A stretch of 64,000 bases of DNA from Flaviaestuariibacter sp. (GCA_025963645.1 JAOQAI010000011.1:1-64000), one strand, 5' to 3'. Shown: positions 1-8,275, counted from the first letter of the stretch. Numbers and translations: made by a program. The notes: generated from the sequence alone by a model not told the origin.

Positions 1-75
1 CGTCGCCAAATACTCCTCAATGACCTTTGTCTTGAAAGCCCGGTCGTAATGCGGCTGAAATAACTTCTTTTCCAT
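1..75 (-). CDS. Transposase orfA-like protein, N-terminal fragment
   Basis: Twenty-five codons are visible from an ATG at 75 down to the window edge. The peptide begins MEKKLFQPHYDRAF and is basic and helical. It resembles the first helix of the helix-turn-helix OrfA proteins of IS3-type transposases, which bind the element ends. The rest of the gene is outside the window, so frame integrity and activity cannot be judged. The upstream IS-like tip (to about 122) supports the call. It could instead be another small DNA-binding protein. Confidence 0.4.
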   Translation of the reverse strand, partial: MEKKLFQPHYDRAFKTKVIEEYLAT

Positions 76-122
76 CGTCCCTGTTTTTTAAGTTTACTAT
101 TGTGTAAACCCATTTCAGGACA
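1..122 (-). mobile_element. Partial IS3-like insertion sequence, 5' end only
   Basis: The minus strand reads inward from a tip at about position 122 that begins TGTCCTGA, then a 6-bp palindrome (GTTTAC at 92-97, GTAAAC at 104-109), then the start of a transposase-like ORF running off the window at base 1. A terminal TG/CA dinucleotide and a small ORF starting soon after the tip fit IS3-family elements, and similar tips recur in Bacteroidota IS elements as far as I recall. The other end, the target duplication and the catalytic ORF lie outside the window, so the family is an inference. Confidence 0.45.
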
Positions 123-148
123 AGACAGTTGTAGCTGCGGTTGCGGGA

Positions 149-164
149 GACTCGGCTGGGAACG
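149..164 (+). repeat. Copy 1 of a 15-bp direct repeat
   Basis: ACTCGGCTGGGAACG occurs here (150-164) and again at 792-806, with looser similarity continuing to the left in both copies. A partial inverted relative (GCCGAGTTCCC) lies near 742-752. The copies bracket the AT-rich gene at 170-694. This may be debris of a mobile element or a duplicated insertion target; nothing more can be said from one window. Confidence 0.5.
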
Positions 165-169
165 TAATT

Positions 170-694
170 TTAGAATGGTAACATTGAAATAGGTAACTGG
201 TTTTGCTTGATATATGTACGTCTCCATTCAAGAAAGACTCTTTTTATTTCGTTTAATATATTGCCAGCATCAGCCCCTTTCCAATACCATTGTACATCAG
301 TTTCTTTTAAATCTTCTAATGCCCAATATAATAAATAGAAATCTTGCAGTCCTTTATACATATCAAATCTTTCGTGTAACTCTTTAAGTTCTTTGAGGGT
401 AGTTTCGTAAGAGTTTTTTTCATTGAATGCTTCTGATATCAAAAGATAAGCATAACCATTCACCGCTTCTACATCAGATATCTTATGTAGATTAAGTTCT
501 TTTAATGTTTTGAATATTACTTCTTCTAAATATGGTCGCTCAATTGGAGACCTAAGTCCTGCGAGAATATAAAGGTGCTCTGCTTCATACCCATATTCTA
601 ACATTTCTAAAGCCCAGTCTACCCAGTCTTCAACCTTGTCGATGTATGTAGCTTTTTTTGCAAGAAGCTTATAAGTAGAAAAAGTCTTCAACAT
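170..694 (-). CDS. Hypothetical protein, AT-rich accessory gene
   Basis: A 174-residue, soluble, acidic, mostly helical protein with many Leu, Glu and Tyr residues and no signal peptide or membrane segment. I recognise no family. Its size, composition and position beside an IS fragment resemble small immunity-type or polymorphic-toxin-associated proteins of Bacteroidota, but that is only a contextual guess. The gene is visibly more AT-rich than the housekeeping genes that follow, which suggests recent acquisition. The ATG at 694 is preceded on its own strand by an A/T-rich stretch without a Shine-Dalgarno site, as is usual in this phylum. No partner toxin gene is in view. Confidence 0.6.
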   Translation of the reverse strand: MLKTFSTYKLLAKKATYIDKVEDWVDWALEMLEYGYEAEHLYILAGLRSPIERPYLEEVIFKTLKELNLHKISDVEAVNGYAYLLISEAFNEKNSYETTLKELKELHERFDMYKGLQDFYLLYWALEDLKETDVQWYWKGADAGNILNEIKRVFLEWRRTYIKQNQLPISMLPF

Positions 695-791
695 ATTTAT
701 AGATTTTTTACGCCGTGGTTGGTTTTCGGGTCAAGCACACCGCCGAGTTCCCGCCTCTGCTTTCCTATTTTCGGAGTCTCAGGTGTGGGTA

Positions 792-806
792 ACTCGGCTG
801 GGAACG
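792..806 (+). repeat. Copy 2 of a 15-bp direct repeat
   Basis: This is identical to 150-164 over 15 bases. It lies in the 182-bp gap between the two AT-rich genes, next to an inverted partial copy at about 742-752. That gap shows no convincing gene. Confidence 0.5.
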
Positions 807-876
807 AAGAAAGGACTATGATGATTTTTTTTCTTGTTGTCATTGGAAGGAAGAAGCGTCAATTTTATTACTACAC

Positions 877-1227
877 CTATTTTGCTAATTGTCGTTTTGG
901 AATGTAAAAAGTTAGTTCTGGTGTATCGCTTTCGAATGTTTTAATAATTCCCATAAATTTCGTCCCAATAGATGGAGCGGAGCAATAGAACTTAAACGAT
1001 TTTTTATTACCAGGAGTAAATGTTATTGTAAAATCTCTTTTGGCATCTGTATATGCTCGAGCTAAGATCTTGTTATTACTTCTAACAACAATTAGCATAG
1101 TTCTCACGTCTATTGAAGAGTCTAGGAACTTGACGTGACCTCGTAAAGTAACCTGATTCTCATTCCATGAAAAACTTGAAAGTAGTAATACAATTATGAT
1201 TGCTATTATCGTAAGGCAAACTTTCAT
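877..1227 (-). CDS. Small secreted hypothetical protein with Ig-like beta fold
   Basis: A 116-residue protein. Residues 1-20 form a hydrophobic signal peptide (MKVCLTIIAIIIVLLLSSFS), with no clear lipobox cysteine at its end. The mature part alternates short beta-strand patterns (VTLRGHVKF, MLIVVRS, DFTITFTPG, LTFYIPK), suggestive of a carboxypeptidase-regulatory-like or other small beta-sandwich domain. The function is unknown. It shares AT-rich composition with the gene at 170-694 and stands alone, with its own long AT-rich leader between 1228 and about 1320. An export destination, periplasm or surface, follows only from the signal peptide. Confidence 0.55.
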   Translation of the reverse strand: MKVCLTIIAIIIVLLLSSFSWNENQVTLRGHVKFLDSSIDVRTMLIVVRSNNKILARAYTDAKRDFTITFTPGNKKSFKFYCSAPSIGTKFMGIIKTFESDTPELTFYIPKRQLAK

Positions 1228-1321
1228 GCAGTGTGATATAAAATTGCTTTGTAAATAATTTACTCAATAATATAATCTTCTACGTTAATTTTCTATTCTG
1301 ATTTATTCTGCGACCAATACA

Positions 1322-1801
1322 CTAAAACAACACCCGCACCCCATTTGCCACCTTCGCTTCATGCTCCAGCAACCACTGTTTCCTCCACAAGCCGCCTGCA
1401 TAGCCAGTAAGGCTTTGGTTGGAGCCGATAACACGGTGGCAGGGCACTACGATGGCGAGGTTGTTGCGTCCGTTGGCGGTGCCTACCGCACGGATGGCTT
1501 TGGCATCGCCAAGGGTTTTGGAAAGGGCGAGATAAGAAACCGTTCTGCCGTAGGGGATAGCGAGCAAACCTTCCCACACCTTTTGCTGGAAAGCGGTGCC
1601 GGCTTGACCTATCGGGAAATCGAAGGTGCGGCGGGTGCCGCTGAAATATTCATCCAGTTGGGTGATGCATTGCTGCAGCACGGGTGATGTTTCGGAGGCA
1701 GCGGCTTCGGCGCCTTCCTCTGTAAAGACGATAGCGGCAATGGCATCATCCGTTGCCACGATCTTTAAAACACCAAGCGGAGAGGGATAGTAAGCCGTCA
1801 T
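1322..1801 (-). CDS. ogt: Methylated-DNA--protein-cysteine S-methyltransferase
   Basis: This 159-residue DNA-repair protein removes the alkyl group from O6-methylguanine (and O4-methylthymine) by transferring it irreversibly to its own cysteine. The active-site motif PCHRV is at residues 120-124 with Cys121 as acceptor. The preceding RAVGTANGRNN segment and the FQQKVWEGLLAIPYG helix-turn-helix region are typical of the DNA-binding domain. Its length fits Ogt proteins without an Ada domain. The ATG at 1801 directly follows the stop codon of the upstream csaA gene with no spacer, so the two are probably translationally coupled. The short N-terminal ribonuclease-like domain is about 60 residues. 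Confidence 0.93.
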   Translation of the reverse strand: MTAYYPSPLGVLKIVATDDAIAAIVFTEEGAEAAASETSPVLQQCITQLDEYFSGTRRTFDFPIGQAGTAFQQKVWEGLLAIPYGRTVSYLALSKTLGDAKAIRAVGTANGRNNLAIVVPCHRVIGSNQSLTGYAGGLWRKQWLLEHEAKVANGVRVLF

Positions 1802-2134
1802 TTAGCCGATTTTTAGTCCCGGCGGCAGTGCCTTGTCGGGACGCAATAAAACTACATCATTGTTCGCATCGTACACACCCAGCACGAGGCATTCGGAAAA
1901 GAAACGGCCGATCTGCTTCGGCGGGAAATTGACCACGGCAACTACCTGGCGTCCTATCAATTCTCCGGGTGTATAATGGGCGGTTATCTGCGCGGAGGAG
2001 CGCTTGATGCCGAGGGCTTCGCCAAAGTCGATGCTTAATTTGTAAGCGGGCTTGCGGGCACTTTCAAGGGGTTCGGCGCTTTGTATCGTGCCAACGCGGA
2101 TGTCGATCTTTTCAAAGTCGGACCAGGAGATCAT
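1802..2134 (-). CDS. csaA: tRNA-binding domain protein, CsaA type
   Basis: A 110-residue stand-alone EMAP/Trbp111-type OB-fold protein. Typical CsaA features are the start WSDFEKIDIRVGTI, the central S-AQIT-Y motif (residues about 46-53), VVAVVNFPPKQIG (residues about 64-76) and the C-terminal ending PGLKIG. Relatives bind tRNA and have been described as having chaperone-like activity; which applies here is not visible. It sits between a SirB1-like gene and ogt on the same strand, immediately adjacent to ogt. Its ATG is preceded by four 7-bp repeats of GGGGTTT type on the plus strand. Confidence 0.92.
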   Translation of the reverse strand: MISWSDFEKIDIRVGTIQSAEPLESARKPAYKLSIDFGEALGIKRSSAQITAHYTPGELIGRQVVAVVNFPPKQIGRFFSECLVLGVYDANNDVVLLRPDKALPPGLKIG

Positions 2135-2162
2135 GGGGTTTGGGGTTTGGGGTTTGGAGTTG
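2135..2162 (-). repeat. Heptanucleotide array upstream of csaA
   Basis: Four contiguous 7-bp units on the plus strand (three GGGGTTT, then GGAGTTG) start at the first base after the csaA start codon. On the coding strand this gives a C/A-rich leader (CCCCAAA units) abutting the ATG. It pairs in inverted orientation with the array at 2231-2265. Confidence 0.75.
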
Positions 2163-2230
2163 GCTGTTTATAATTTGAACTGTTCGATTATCGGTAAGCA
2201 AGTCTACTAAAAATTCTACGGCATTCACGA

Positions 2231-2265
2231 AACCCAAAACTCCAAACCCCGAACTCCAAACGTTT
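2231..2265 (+). repeat. Heptanucleotide array after the SirB1-like gene
   Basis: Units beginning AAC occur at 2231, 2238, 2245, 2252 and 2259, an exact 7-bp period (AACTCCA twice, AACCCAA, AACCCCG, AACGTTT). The array is the inverted partner of 2135-2162 and could fold with it across 68 bases. It touches the stop codon of the SirB1-like gene. Confidence 0.7.
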
Positions 2266-2266
2266 C

Positions 2267-3130
2267 CTAATCCAACAGCGCTGCCAGCTCCAGCAACTCA
2301 GCCCGCTTATAATAGTCCTTTTCGTTGTCGAAGCATTTGGCCATTTCTTCCAACAGGTTTTGAATGACCCGTTTGTTGGAGTAGGGCTTGAAGTAGACGT
2401 GAACCGCTGGCACCTGGATGCGCTTGAAGTAATGCTCAATATCCTTATGGCTGAAGACCTGCCCGGAAGAGGGGTCAATAAAGAAATCAATCTTAGATAC
2501 GGGTTCGGTCATTTCAGTGCTGTAGCCGGGTTTGAAAAAGGCGAGTACCGCCTGCTTGGGAACGCCAATGGCTTTAATGGGAATATCCAGCAATTCGCAG
2601 AGAATAAGGTAGAGAACACCATTGCTTAACTGGTTGCCGCGCTTGCCTTCCAGCGTTTTATGAATGAGGAATTCGTTCACATCGGTATAGGCCACTTCGG
2701 TTCCTTTCAGTCCATAATAACCGTATAAAATGCCGGTAACGATGCGGGCCTGCTCCAGCGGCGTGAGGTAATTATTTAACTCCAGCCAGATGTTGCGGCG
2801 CAGTTTTTCTACATCCTGCACAATACGGGCAGTGGTAAGGTCGGGGTATTGAAACTTGGCGGCGAGCATGGCGCCTACCAGCAGGTCGTGGTGACCGGAG
2901 AGCGACCACTGCCGAAAATCTTCTTTAAGGTCGGTGAAATGAAGCCGGTGAATGAGGAGCTCGATGCGCTCCTGCACTTCCTCGCTTACGGTGTTCTCCC
3001 AAAGGTTTTCGAGGTTAGGGATGATGGTGCGTCCGAACTCTACGATCTTTTCCGACACGGCACCAAACACGTCTTCATCGGGGTCGTCTATCAGGGTCAG
3101 CAAGGCTGATATTTCCTTTGTTTGCTCCAT
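2267..3130 (-). CDS. SirB1/transglutaminase-like protein
   Basis: A 287-residue protein of the Transglut_core2 (SirB1-like) type. The central part contains YDVNEFL-type and GNQLSNGVLYLILCELL segments (here YTDVNEFLIHKTLEGKRGNQLSNG, residues about 150-170), then a predicted beta-rich region (IDFFIDPSSGQVFS). The usual transglutaminase cysteine is not obvious at the expected helix start, where the family often has a non-catalytic residue, so enzymatic activity is uncertain. The N-terminal 100 residues are HEAT-like helices. It lies 21 bp downstream of topA on the same strand and probably shares its transcript. The biological role of this family is poorly known. Confidence 0.75.
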   Translation of the reverse strand: MEQTKEISALLTLIDDPDEDVFGAVSEKIVEFGRTIIPNLENLWENTVSEEVQERIELLIHRLHFTDLKEDFRQWSLSGHHDLLVGAMLAAKFQYPDLTTARIVQDVEKLRRNIWLELNNYLTPLEQARIVTGILYGYYGLKGTEVAYTDVNEFLIHKTLEGKRGNQLSNGVLYLILCELLDIPIKAIGVPKQAVLAFFKPGYSTEMTEPVSKIDFFIDPSSGQVFSHKDIEHYFKRIQVPAVHVYFKPYSNKRVIQNLLEEMAKCFDNEKDYYKRAELLELAALLD

Positions 3131-3151
3131 TCCTCACAATTCGTAAAAAAG

Positions 3152-5749
3152 TTATGCCTTCTTTGTGCCACCTTTTTTTGGTGCGGCTCTTTTGGTCGCC
3201 GATTTCTTAGCGGCGGCTTTTGCGCCCGACTTTGCCGGTGCTTTCAGCTTTTTGGTGAAAGGGCCGGGTACCTGGTCCTCGATCATCTTTTTCACTTCTT
3301 CGAGTGATAAAGCTGCTGCGGCTTCCGGGGTGAGTTTACCACCATCTGCTGCCCGTCCGAGCTTCAGCATCTTTTTGCCAAAGCGGATGAAAGGACCCCA
3401 GCGACCGTTCTCAACGGAGATCTTTTCCGCCGGCCATTGCTGGATGTAGCGGTTGCCTTCTTTCTCGAGCTTTTTTTCGATCAGCTCGTTGATATCGCTT
3501 TGGGAAAGGTTGTCGAAGTTGTAAGCCCGTGGAATGTTGATGTAGAGATCGCCCCATTTGATAAAGGGTCCGAATCGTCCTTTTCCCTTGGTTACGCCCT
3601 GCTCCTGGAAGTAGGCGATCGGCGCATCGGCCACTTGCTTTTGGCTGATCAATTCGATGGCGGCATCGAGGTCAAGATCCAATGGCTCAGTGCCTTTTGG
3701 AATGGAAACGAAAGCTTCGCCAAACTTCACATAAGGTCCGAAGCGGCCGGCATTCACCGAAACTTCGAGTCCATCATGTGTTCCTAAGGTGCGTGGTAAC
3801 TGGAACAATTCCATTGCCTGCTCGAGGTTGATGGTTTCAATGCTTTGGTCTTGCTTCAGCTTGGCGTAGCGTGGCTTTTCTTCGTCATCGCTGGTGCCGA
3901 TCTGCACCATTGGTCCGAACTTGCCCATGCGGGCAATGACTGGTTTGCCGGAAATTTGATCAACGCCAAGGTCGCGTTCACCGCTGATGCGTTCGGCTGT
4001 TTCTATCGTGTTGTCAACGTCTTTTTTAAAGGGATTGTAAAAGTCATCGATCATGCTGTTCCACTTCATCCGGCCCTGTGCCACTTCATCAAACTCCTGT
4101 TCGATGCGGGCGGTGAAGCTATAGTCCATGATATTGTCGAAATGCTGCTTCAGGAAATCCGTTACCACCAAACCCAGGTCGGTAGGGAATAACTTTGACT
4201 TTTCAGCACCCGTATTTTCTGACTCTGTTCGCTTTGTGATCGTATCGTTGGCTAAAGTCAACACTCCAAATTCACGGCGCACACCTTCTTTATCCCGCTT
4301 TTCTACATAGCCTCTCTTTTGAATGGTGGAGATCGTAGGAGCGTAGGTGGATGGACGACCGATGCCCAACTCTTCGAGTTTTTTTACCAGCGATGCTTCC
4401 GTGTAGCGCGGCAGGGGACGGGTGAAACGCTGGGTCGCATTCATTTTTGTCAGCGGCAGGCTTTGCCCAATTGACAAAGGCGGCAGCATGCCTTCGGCTT
4501 CTTCTTCGCCATCTTCATCGTCCACATCTTCGCGATAGACCTTTAAAAACCCATCAAATTTGAGCACCTCGCCTTCGGCAGATAATTCTGCCTTATTTGT
4601 AGATACATTAATCTTCGCCGTGGTTTTTTCGAGTTCTGCATCGGCCATTTGCGAGGCGATGGTGCGTTTCCAGATCAATTCATATAATCGCTTTGTATCC
4701 GGATCGTCAACCGTTGCATTGGCCATATAGGTGGGGCGAATGGCTTCATGCGCTTCCTGTGCAGACTCGTTTTTATTCTTGTAACGACGCGACTGGTGAT
4801 ACTTATCGCCAAAAGAAGAACGCACCGTTTTTTGAATGTCTTCCCGTGCGGTATCACTCAGGTTCACGCTATCGGTACGCATATAAGAGATATGCCCGTT
4901 CTCGTAAAGCTTCTGCGCCAGCAGCATCGTCCGGCTCACGCCATAGCCTAATTTACGGCTGGCTTCCTGCTGCAGGGTAGATGTAGTGAAAGGCGCTGAT
5001 GGAGAACGACGTGTAGGCTTTACCTGGATGTCGGTGACCTTATAATCTGCGCCGATACAGCTTTTCAGAAATGCTTCCGCATCCTCACTGTTCTTGAATT
5101 TAGTTCCTTCCGCTTTGAAAGAAACGGTTTTACCAGTGGCATCTTTTGATGTGAATATCGCTTCGATCTTAAAGCTGCTTTGCGCATTAAACGCATTGAT
5201 CTCCCGCTCTCTTTCGGCAATGATCCTAACCGCTACGCTTTGTACCCGGCCGGCACTCAGGTTGTTCTTCATGCTCATCTTACGCCAGAGCACCGGGCTC
5301 AATTCAAATCCCACGATGCGGTCTAAAATGCGGCGGGCCTGCTGTGCATTCACGAGGTCCATATTTACCGTGCGAGGATTCTGCACGGCTGATAATATCG
5401 CTGGCTTGGTGATCTCGTGGAATACAATGCGCTTGGTATTTTTCGGGTCTAATCCAAGCACTTCGCACAGGTGCCAGGAAATGGCTTCCCCCTCGCGGTC
5501 CTCATCCGTTGCCAGCCACACTTCGTCGCTTTTGCGGGCCATTTGCTTCAGTTCGCTTACCACTTTGTGCTTGTCTTCCGATACTATATAAGTAGGCTTA
5601 TAATTGTTCTTGATGTCGATGCCCATATCGCCTTTTTCGAGGTCGCGGATATGGCCATAGCAGCTCCGCACCTCGAAATCTTTTCCCAGGATCTTTTCAA
5701 TCGTCTTTGCTTTCGCAGGCGACTCAACTATCAGCAAATTCTTCGGCAT
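3152..5749 (-). CDS. topA: DNA topoisomerase I
   Basis: A full-length 865-residue type IA topoisomerase that relaxes negative supercoils through a 5'-phosphotyrosyl intermediate. The Toprim domain starts at LLIVESPAKA, with the acidic triad region TDEDREGEA at 81-89. SAGRVQSVA (165-173) and the active-site segment GHISYMRTDS place the catalytic tyrosine at residue 289. Beyond residue about 590 come several GRFGPYVKFG-type repeats, the C-terminal DNA-binding modules typical of Bacteroidota and actinobacterial enzymes in place of zinc fingers, and then a lysine/alanine-rich tail of about 30 residues. It begins the leftward group topA, SirB1-like, csaA, ogt. The ATG at 5749 gives the canonical MPKNLLIVES start. 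Confidence 0.97.
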   Translation of the reverse strand: MPKNLLIVESPAKAKTIEKILGKDFEVRSCYGHIRDLEKGDMGIDIKNNYKPTYIVSEDKHKVVSELKQMARKSDEVWLATDEDREGEAISWHLCEVLGLDPKNTKRIVFHEITKPAILSAVQNPRTVNMDLVNAQQARRILDRIVGFELSPVLWRKMSMKNNLSAGRVQSVAVRIIAEREREINAFNAQSSFKIEAIFTSKDATGKTVSFKAEGTKFKNSEDAEAFLKSCIGADYKVTDIQVKPTRRSPSAPFTTSTLQQEASRKLGYGVSRTMLLAQKLYENGHISYMRTDSVNLSDTAREDIQKTVRSSFGDKYHQSRRYKNKNESAQEAHEAIRPTYMANATVDDPDTKRLYELIWKRTIASQMADAELEKTTAKINVSTNKAELSAEGEVLKFDGFLKVYREDVDDEDGEEEAEGMLPPLSIGQSLPLTKMNATQRFTRPLPRYTEASLVKKLEELGIGRPSTYAPTISTIQKRGYVEKRDKEGVRREFGVLTLANDTITKRTESENTGAEKSKLFPTDLGLVVTDFLKQHFDNIMDYSFTARIEQEFDEVAQGRMKWNSMIDDFYNPFKKDVDNTIETAERISGERDLGVDQISGKPVIARMGKFGPMVQIGTSDDEEKPRYAKLKQDQSIETINLEQAMELFQLPRTLGTHDGLEVSVNAGRFGPYVKFGEAFVSIPKGTEPLDLDLDAAIELISQKQVADAPIAYFQEQGVTKGKGRFGPFIKWGDLYINIPRAYNFDNLSQSDINELIEKKLEKEGNRYIQQWPAEKISVENGRWGPFIRFGKKMLKLGRAADGGKLTPEAAAALSLEEVKKMIEDQVPGPFTKKLKAPAKSGAKAAAKKSATKRAAPKKGGTKKA

Positions 5750-5855
5750 AGCTCGTTTGTTTGAATACGGTTTTTAGTAAAACCCGGCGGCAAGTTTACG
5801 GCAAGAATAGGATTTTTTTAATTAGAAGGGTTTTGTTGCTGGTAGCCAGGCACTC

Positions 5856-6464
5856 TTATTTGATAACGGTTTTCAACAGTTGGGCTACTTTGATCGCCCA
5901 TGTTTTGTATTCTTTGGCAGAAGGGTGCAAGCCATCTTCTGCCAGCAATGAATCATCCGTGTAAGCTTGCCGGGTGCTGTCGGTAATATCTATAAAAGCA
6001 ATTTTATATTGCGTGGCTAGGGCCCGTTTTACCGAATTGTATTGATCGATCTCGGTAGCGATTTTGGCAGCATCGAGTTTCTTTGCAAAAGGCGTTACAC
6101 CGTAATCCGGAATGGAAAGAAGTATCACATGTTCCGATTTCTTGTTAGCAAATTCCAGTGCTTGTTTAATTAAGCTTTCCAGCTCGATCGTGTATTCTTC
6201 CAGCCGCCGTCCGCGGTATTGGTTGTTGACGCCTATTAATAAGGTCACAAAGTCATAATGCCCTAAAAAGCGATGCGAGCTAATAGCGCTGCTTAGTTCA
6301 TCCGTTGTCCAACCGGTTTTGGCAATGATCTCCGGTGCCGCCACATGCCATTTTTCTTTGCGTAATAGTTCCATTACCTGGTAGGGAAAACTTTGCTGAA
6401 GTGGAAGTGCTTCGCCAATCGTATAAGAATCGCCAAGTGCTAAATAGGTGTATAGTTTTTCCAT
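5856..6464 (-). CDS. SGNH/GDSL-family hydrolase
   Basis: A 202-residue cytoplasmic-looking esterase or lipase of the SGNH superfamily. Block I GDSY gives nucleophile Ser13, block II has Gly51, block III GVNN gives Asn80, and block V DGLHPS gives Asp177 and His180. All four catalytic elements are intact. There is no signal peptide. The substrate cannot be read from the sequence; relatives include lysophospholipases, thioesterases and carbohydrate esterases. It lies 41 bp downstream of an alpha/beta hydrolase gene on the same strand, so the two may be cotranscribed. A 106-bp gap separates it from topA, and no terminator was seen there. Confidence 0.9.
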   Translation of the reverse strand: MEKLYTYLALGDSYTIGEALPLQQSFPYQVMELLRKEKWHVAAPEIIAKTGWTTDELSSAISSHRFLGHYDFVTLLIGVNNQYRGRRLEEYTIELESLIKQALEFANKKSEHVILLSIPDYGVTPFAKKLDAAKIATEIDQYNSVKRALATQYKIAFIDITDSTRQAYTDDSLLAEDGLHPSAKEYKTWAIKVAQLLKTVIK

Positions 6465-6505
6465 AAGTGCGCTGATTTCTAAGCCTAAAAGTAGCCCTGA
6501 ATTTT

Positions 6506-7348
6506 CTATAGAAAATTGACGATTTCCTGAACCACGGCATTATCACGGTAAATGCGCCGGTGGCCAAGCCCTTCCGTAATATGAAAACGAAAATTTGGAT
6601 AGCCTTTTTTTATAACCGGTTCCACATCGCTGACAGGTGTCATATCATCATCCTTATCATGAAGCCAAAGGACTTGTGCTTTTATGTGTTCGGCAGCGCG
6701 GGCAATGGAAAACCATTGCGTAGGATTTCCACCTTTTTCAGTGATCAGCTTTTCGAACTCTTCCCGTAAACTATGGGGCAGACCAAGCACTGAAAAAAGA
6801 TAATCTACGGCAGTTGAGGTTTCAGTAGCAGGTGCAATCAAAACGGCTTTATATGTTTCTGTGTCCTTCCACTCTTCCAAAGCCAGGCTAATCGCCAGGC
6901 CGCCAAACGAATGAGCGATGAAACGCCGGACAGGTCCGTATTTCTGTTGGATGGCATCTACAAACTCTTTATAGATCAAAACGTTAATCATCTTTCCGGA
7001 ACTGCGTCCGTGTGCCGGGGCATCAAACCCTATGACGCAATAGCCCTCTGCTACTAATGGTTTCACATAGCGATCGAAGTTGACAATGCTGGATTCAAAG
7101 CCATGAAGGATCAAAACCTTTTCGGATACATCGCCATTCCACCGAAAGCCTTGTACGTCGTAATCGTGAAATTGAAACTGGAGGCTTTCTGCTTCTTTAA
7201 ATAATTGCGGAAGGTCTTTTTTGTTGCGGTATTGCGGTGTGCAAAAAAGTTCGAAAGCCTGTTCGGCAGCTTTTCTTTTTGATACCCGTGAAAGAATCTT
7301 AAATTTCGTTCTGATATAGTGTAAAGCGAGTTTTTTAGCAAAGGACAT
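6506..7348 (-). CDS. Alpha/beta hydrolase
   Basis: A 280-residue alpha/beta-hydrolase-fold protein. The oxyanion segment LILHGFES is at 79-86. The nucleophile elbow AHSFGG gives Ser147 (an A-H-S-F-G variant of GxSxG), a D-rich loop at 231-235 supplies the acid, and GLGHRR gives His263. The FDAPAHGRSSG motif (108-118) is typical of the serine aminopeptidase/monoglyceride-lipase branch. The N-terminal 60 residues are extra and helical, without a signal peptide. The substrate is unknown. The ATG at 7348 has an upstream leader with CTTAAAC heptamers shared, in inverted form, with the divergent DUF2520 gene. Confidence 0.88.
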   Translation of the reverse strand: MSFAKKLALHYIRTKFKILSRVSKRKAAEQAFELFCTPQYRNKKDLPQLFKEAESLQFQFHDYDVQGFRWNGDVSEKVLILHGFESSIVNFDRYVKPLVAEGYCVIGFDAPAHGRSSGKMINVLIYKEFVDAIQQKYGPVRRFIAHSFGGLAISLALEEWKDTETYKAVLIAPATETSTAVDYLFSVLGLPHSLREEFEKLITEKGGNPTQWFSIARAAEHIKAQVLWLHDKDDDMTPVSDVEPVIKKGYPNFRFHITEGLGHRRIYRDNAVVQEIVNFL

Positions 7349-7355
7349 TAGTATC

Positions 7356-7385
7356 GTTTAAGGTTTTGATGGATGTTTAAGGTTG
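7356..7385 (-). repeat. Heptamer-type array upstream of the alpha/beta hydrolase gene
   Basis: GTTTAAG at 7356 is followed by GTTTTGA at 7363, then another GTTTAAG at 7375, so the period is partly broken. It is the inverted partner of 7421-7455 across about 36 bases, in the divergent promoter region. Confidence 0.55.
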
Positions 7386-7420
7386 TTGACAAAATTACCT
7401 GCCAGACTGCATCTGACCAC

Positions 7421-7455
7421 TTTAAACTTTAAGCCTCAAACCTTAAACTTTCATA
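7421..7455 (+). repeat. Heptanucleotide array upstream of the DUF2520 gene
   Basis: Five contiguous 7-bp units (TTTAAAC, TTTAAGC, CTCAAAC, CTTAAAC, TTTCATA) end 2 bases before the ATG at 7458. The exact period and the inverted relation to 7356-7385 match the other arrays in this window. Confidence 0.75.
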
Positions 7456-7457
7456 GA

Positions 7458-8219
7458 ATGGATATCGTAATCATTGGAACGGGAAATACCGCAACCGTGT
7501 TAGGTAGGAAGCTTAAAGCAGCAGGTCACAGCATTGTACAAATATTTGGCCGGGATGCGGAAGCAGCCAGTTCGCTGGCGTACAAACTGGGTACAGAATC
7601 CACAAATTATTGGAGTGTAGTCAGCCGTGAGGCCGATATTTATTTGTTGGCCGTTTCGGACATTGCCATTGAAGAATTGCGGAGAGAATTGCAATTGGGT
7701 GATAAGACGGTGGTGCACACAGCAGCCTCCGTATCCAAAAATATTTTAAAAGATACCTCCTCTCATTTTGGTGTTTTCTACCCGCTGCAAAGCCTTAAAA
7801 AATCTTCTGCAAATCTACCCGAGATTCCGGTGATCATTGATGCAAGCGACCCGGAAACCCTACAGCTTTTGGAAGGACTAGCGGGTACGATCTCGGAAAA
7901 TGTTGTGCAGGGCGATGATGAATACCGATTGAAAATGCATCTTGCCGCTGTATTTTGTAACAATTTCACCAACCACATTTATGCCCTGATGGAATCGTAT
8001 TGCGGACAGCACGGGATCGATTTCAAACTACTGATTCCTTTGATACAGGAAACGGCAATGCGACTGAATGAAATGAGTCCGGTAGAAGCACAAACCGGCC
8101 CGGCAATACGCCGGGATGCAACTACCATTGCTAAACATTTGGAGCTATTGCAAAATGATCAGCGCCTGAAGGATGTGTACGAACTTTTGACCCGAAGCAT
8201 ACAATACAAAGGCGCCTAA
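7458..8219 (+). CDS. DUF2520 Rossmann-fold dehydrogenase-like protein
   Basis: A 253-residue protein of the DUF2520 family. An N-terminal NAD(P)-binding Rossmann motif (MDIVIIGTGNTA) resembles F420-dependent NADP oxidoreductases and pyrroline-5-carboxylate reductases. It is followed by a helical C-terminal domain with NNFTNHIYALME. A longer reading frame extends upstream to 7383, but the ATG at 7458 puts the glycine-rich motif at the N-terminus and lies right after a heptamer array, so I chose it. The biochemical role is not established for the family. It heads a rightward run of small housekeeping genes, 81 bp ahead of the ferredoxin gene. Confidence 0.88.
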   Translation: MDIVIIGTGNTATVLGRKLKAAGHSIVQIFGRDAEAASSLAYKLGTESTNYWSVVSREADIYLLAVSDIAIEELRRELQLGDKTVVHTAASVSKNILKDTSSHFGVFYPLQSLKKSSANLPEIPVIIDASDPETLQLLEGLAGTISENVVQGDDEYRLKMHLAAVFCNNFTNHIYALMESYCGQHGIDFKLLIPLIQETAMRLNEMSPVEAQTGPAIRRDATTIAKHLELLQNDQRLKDVYELLTRSIQYKGA

Positions 8220-8275
8220 CTTCCATGTTTCCGCAACATTTCACGGAAATCGGTTCTATTCCCCTTTTCTAAGGT

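Noticed and set aside
719-907. 62-codon plus-strand ORF in the accessory edge
   Set aside because: No family, low-quality composition, crosses the short repeats and overlaps the end of the secreted-protein gene.
2135-2265. CRISPR-like array
   Set aside because: Units are 7 bp and contiguous without spacers, so this is a short tandem repeat, not CRISPR.
6298-6567. 89-codon minus ORF over the GDSL hydrolase start
   Set aside because: It overlaps two well-supported hydrolase genes in another frame.
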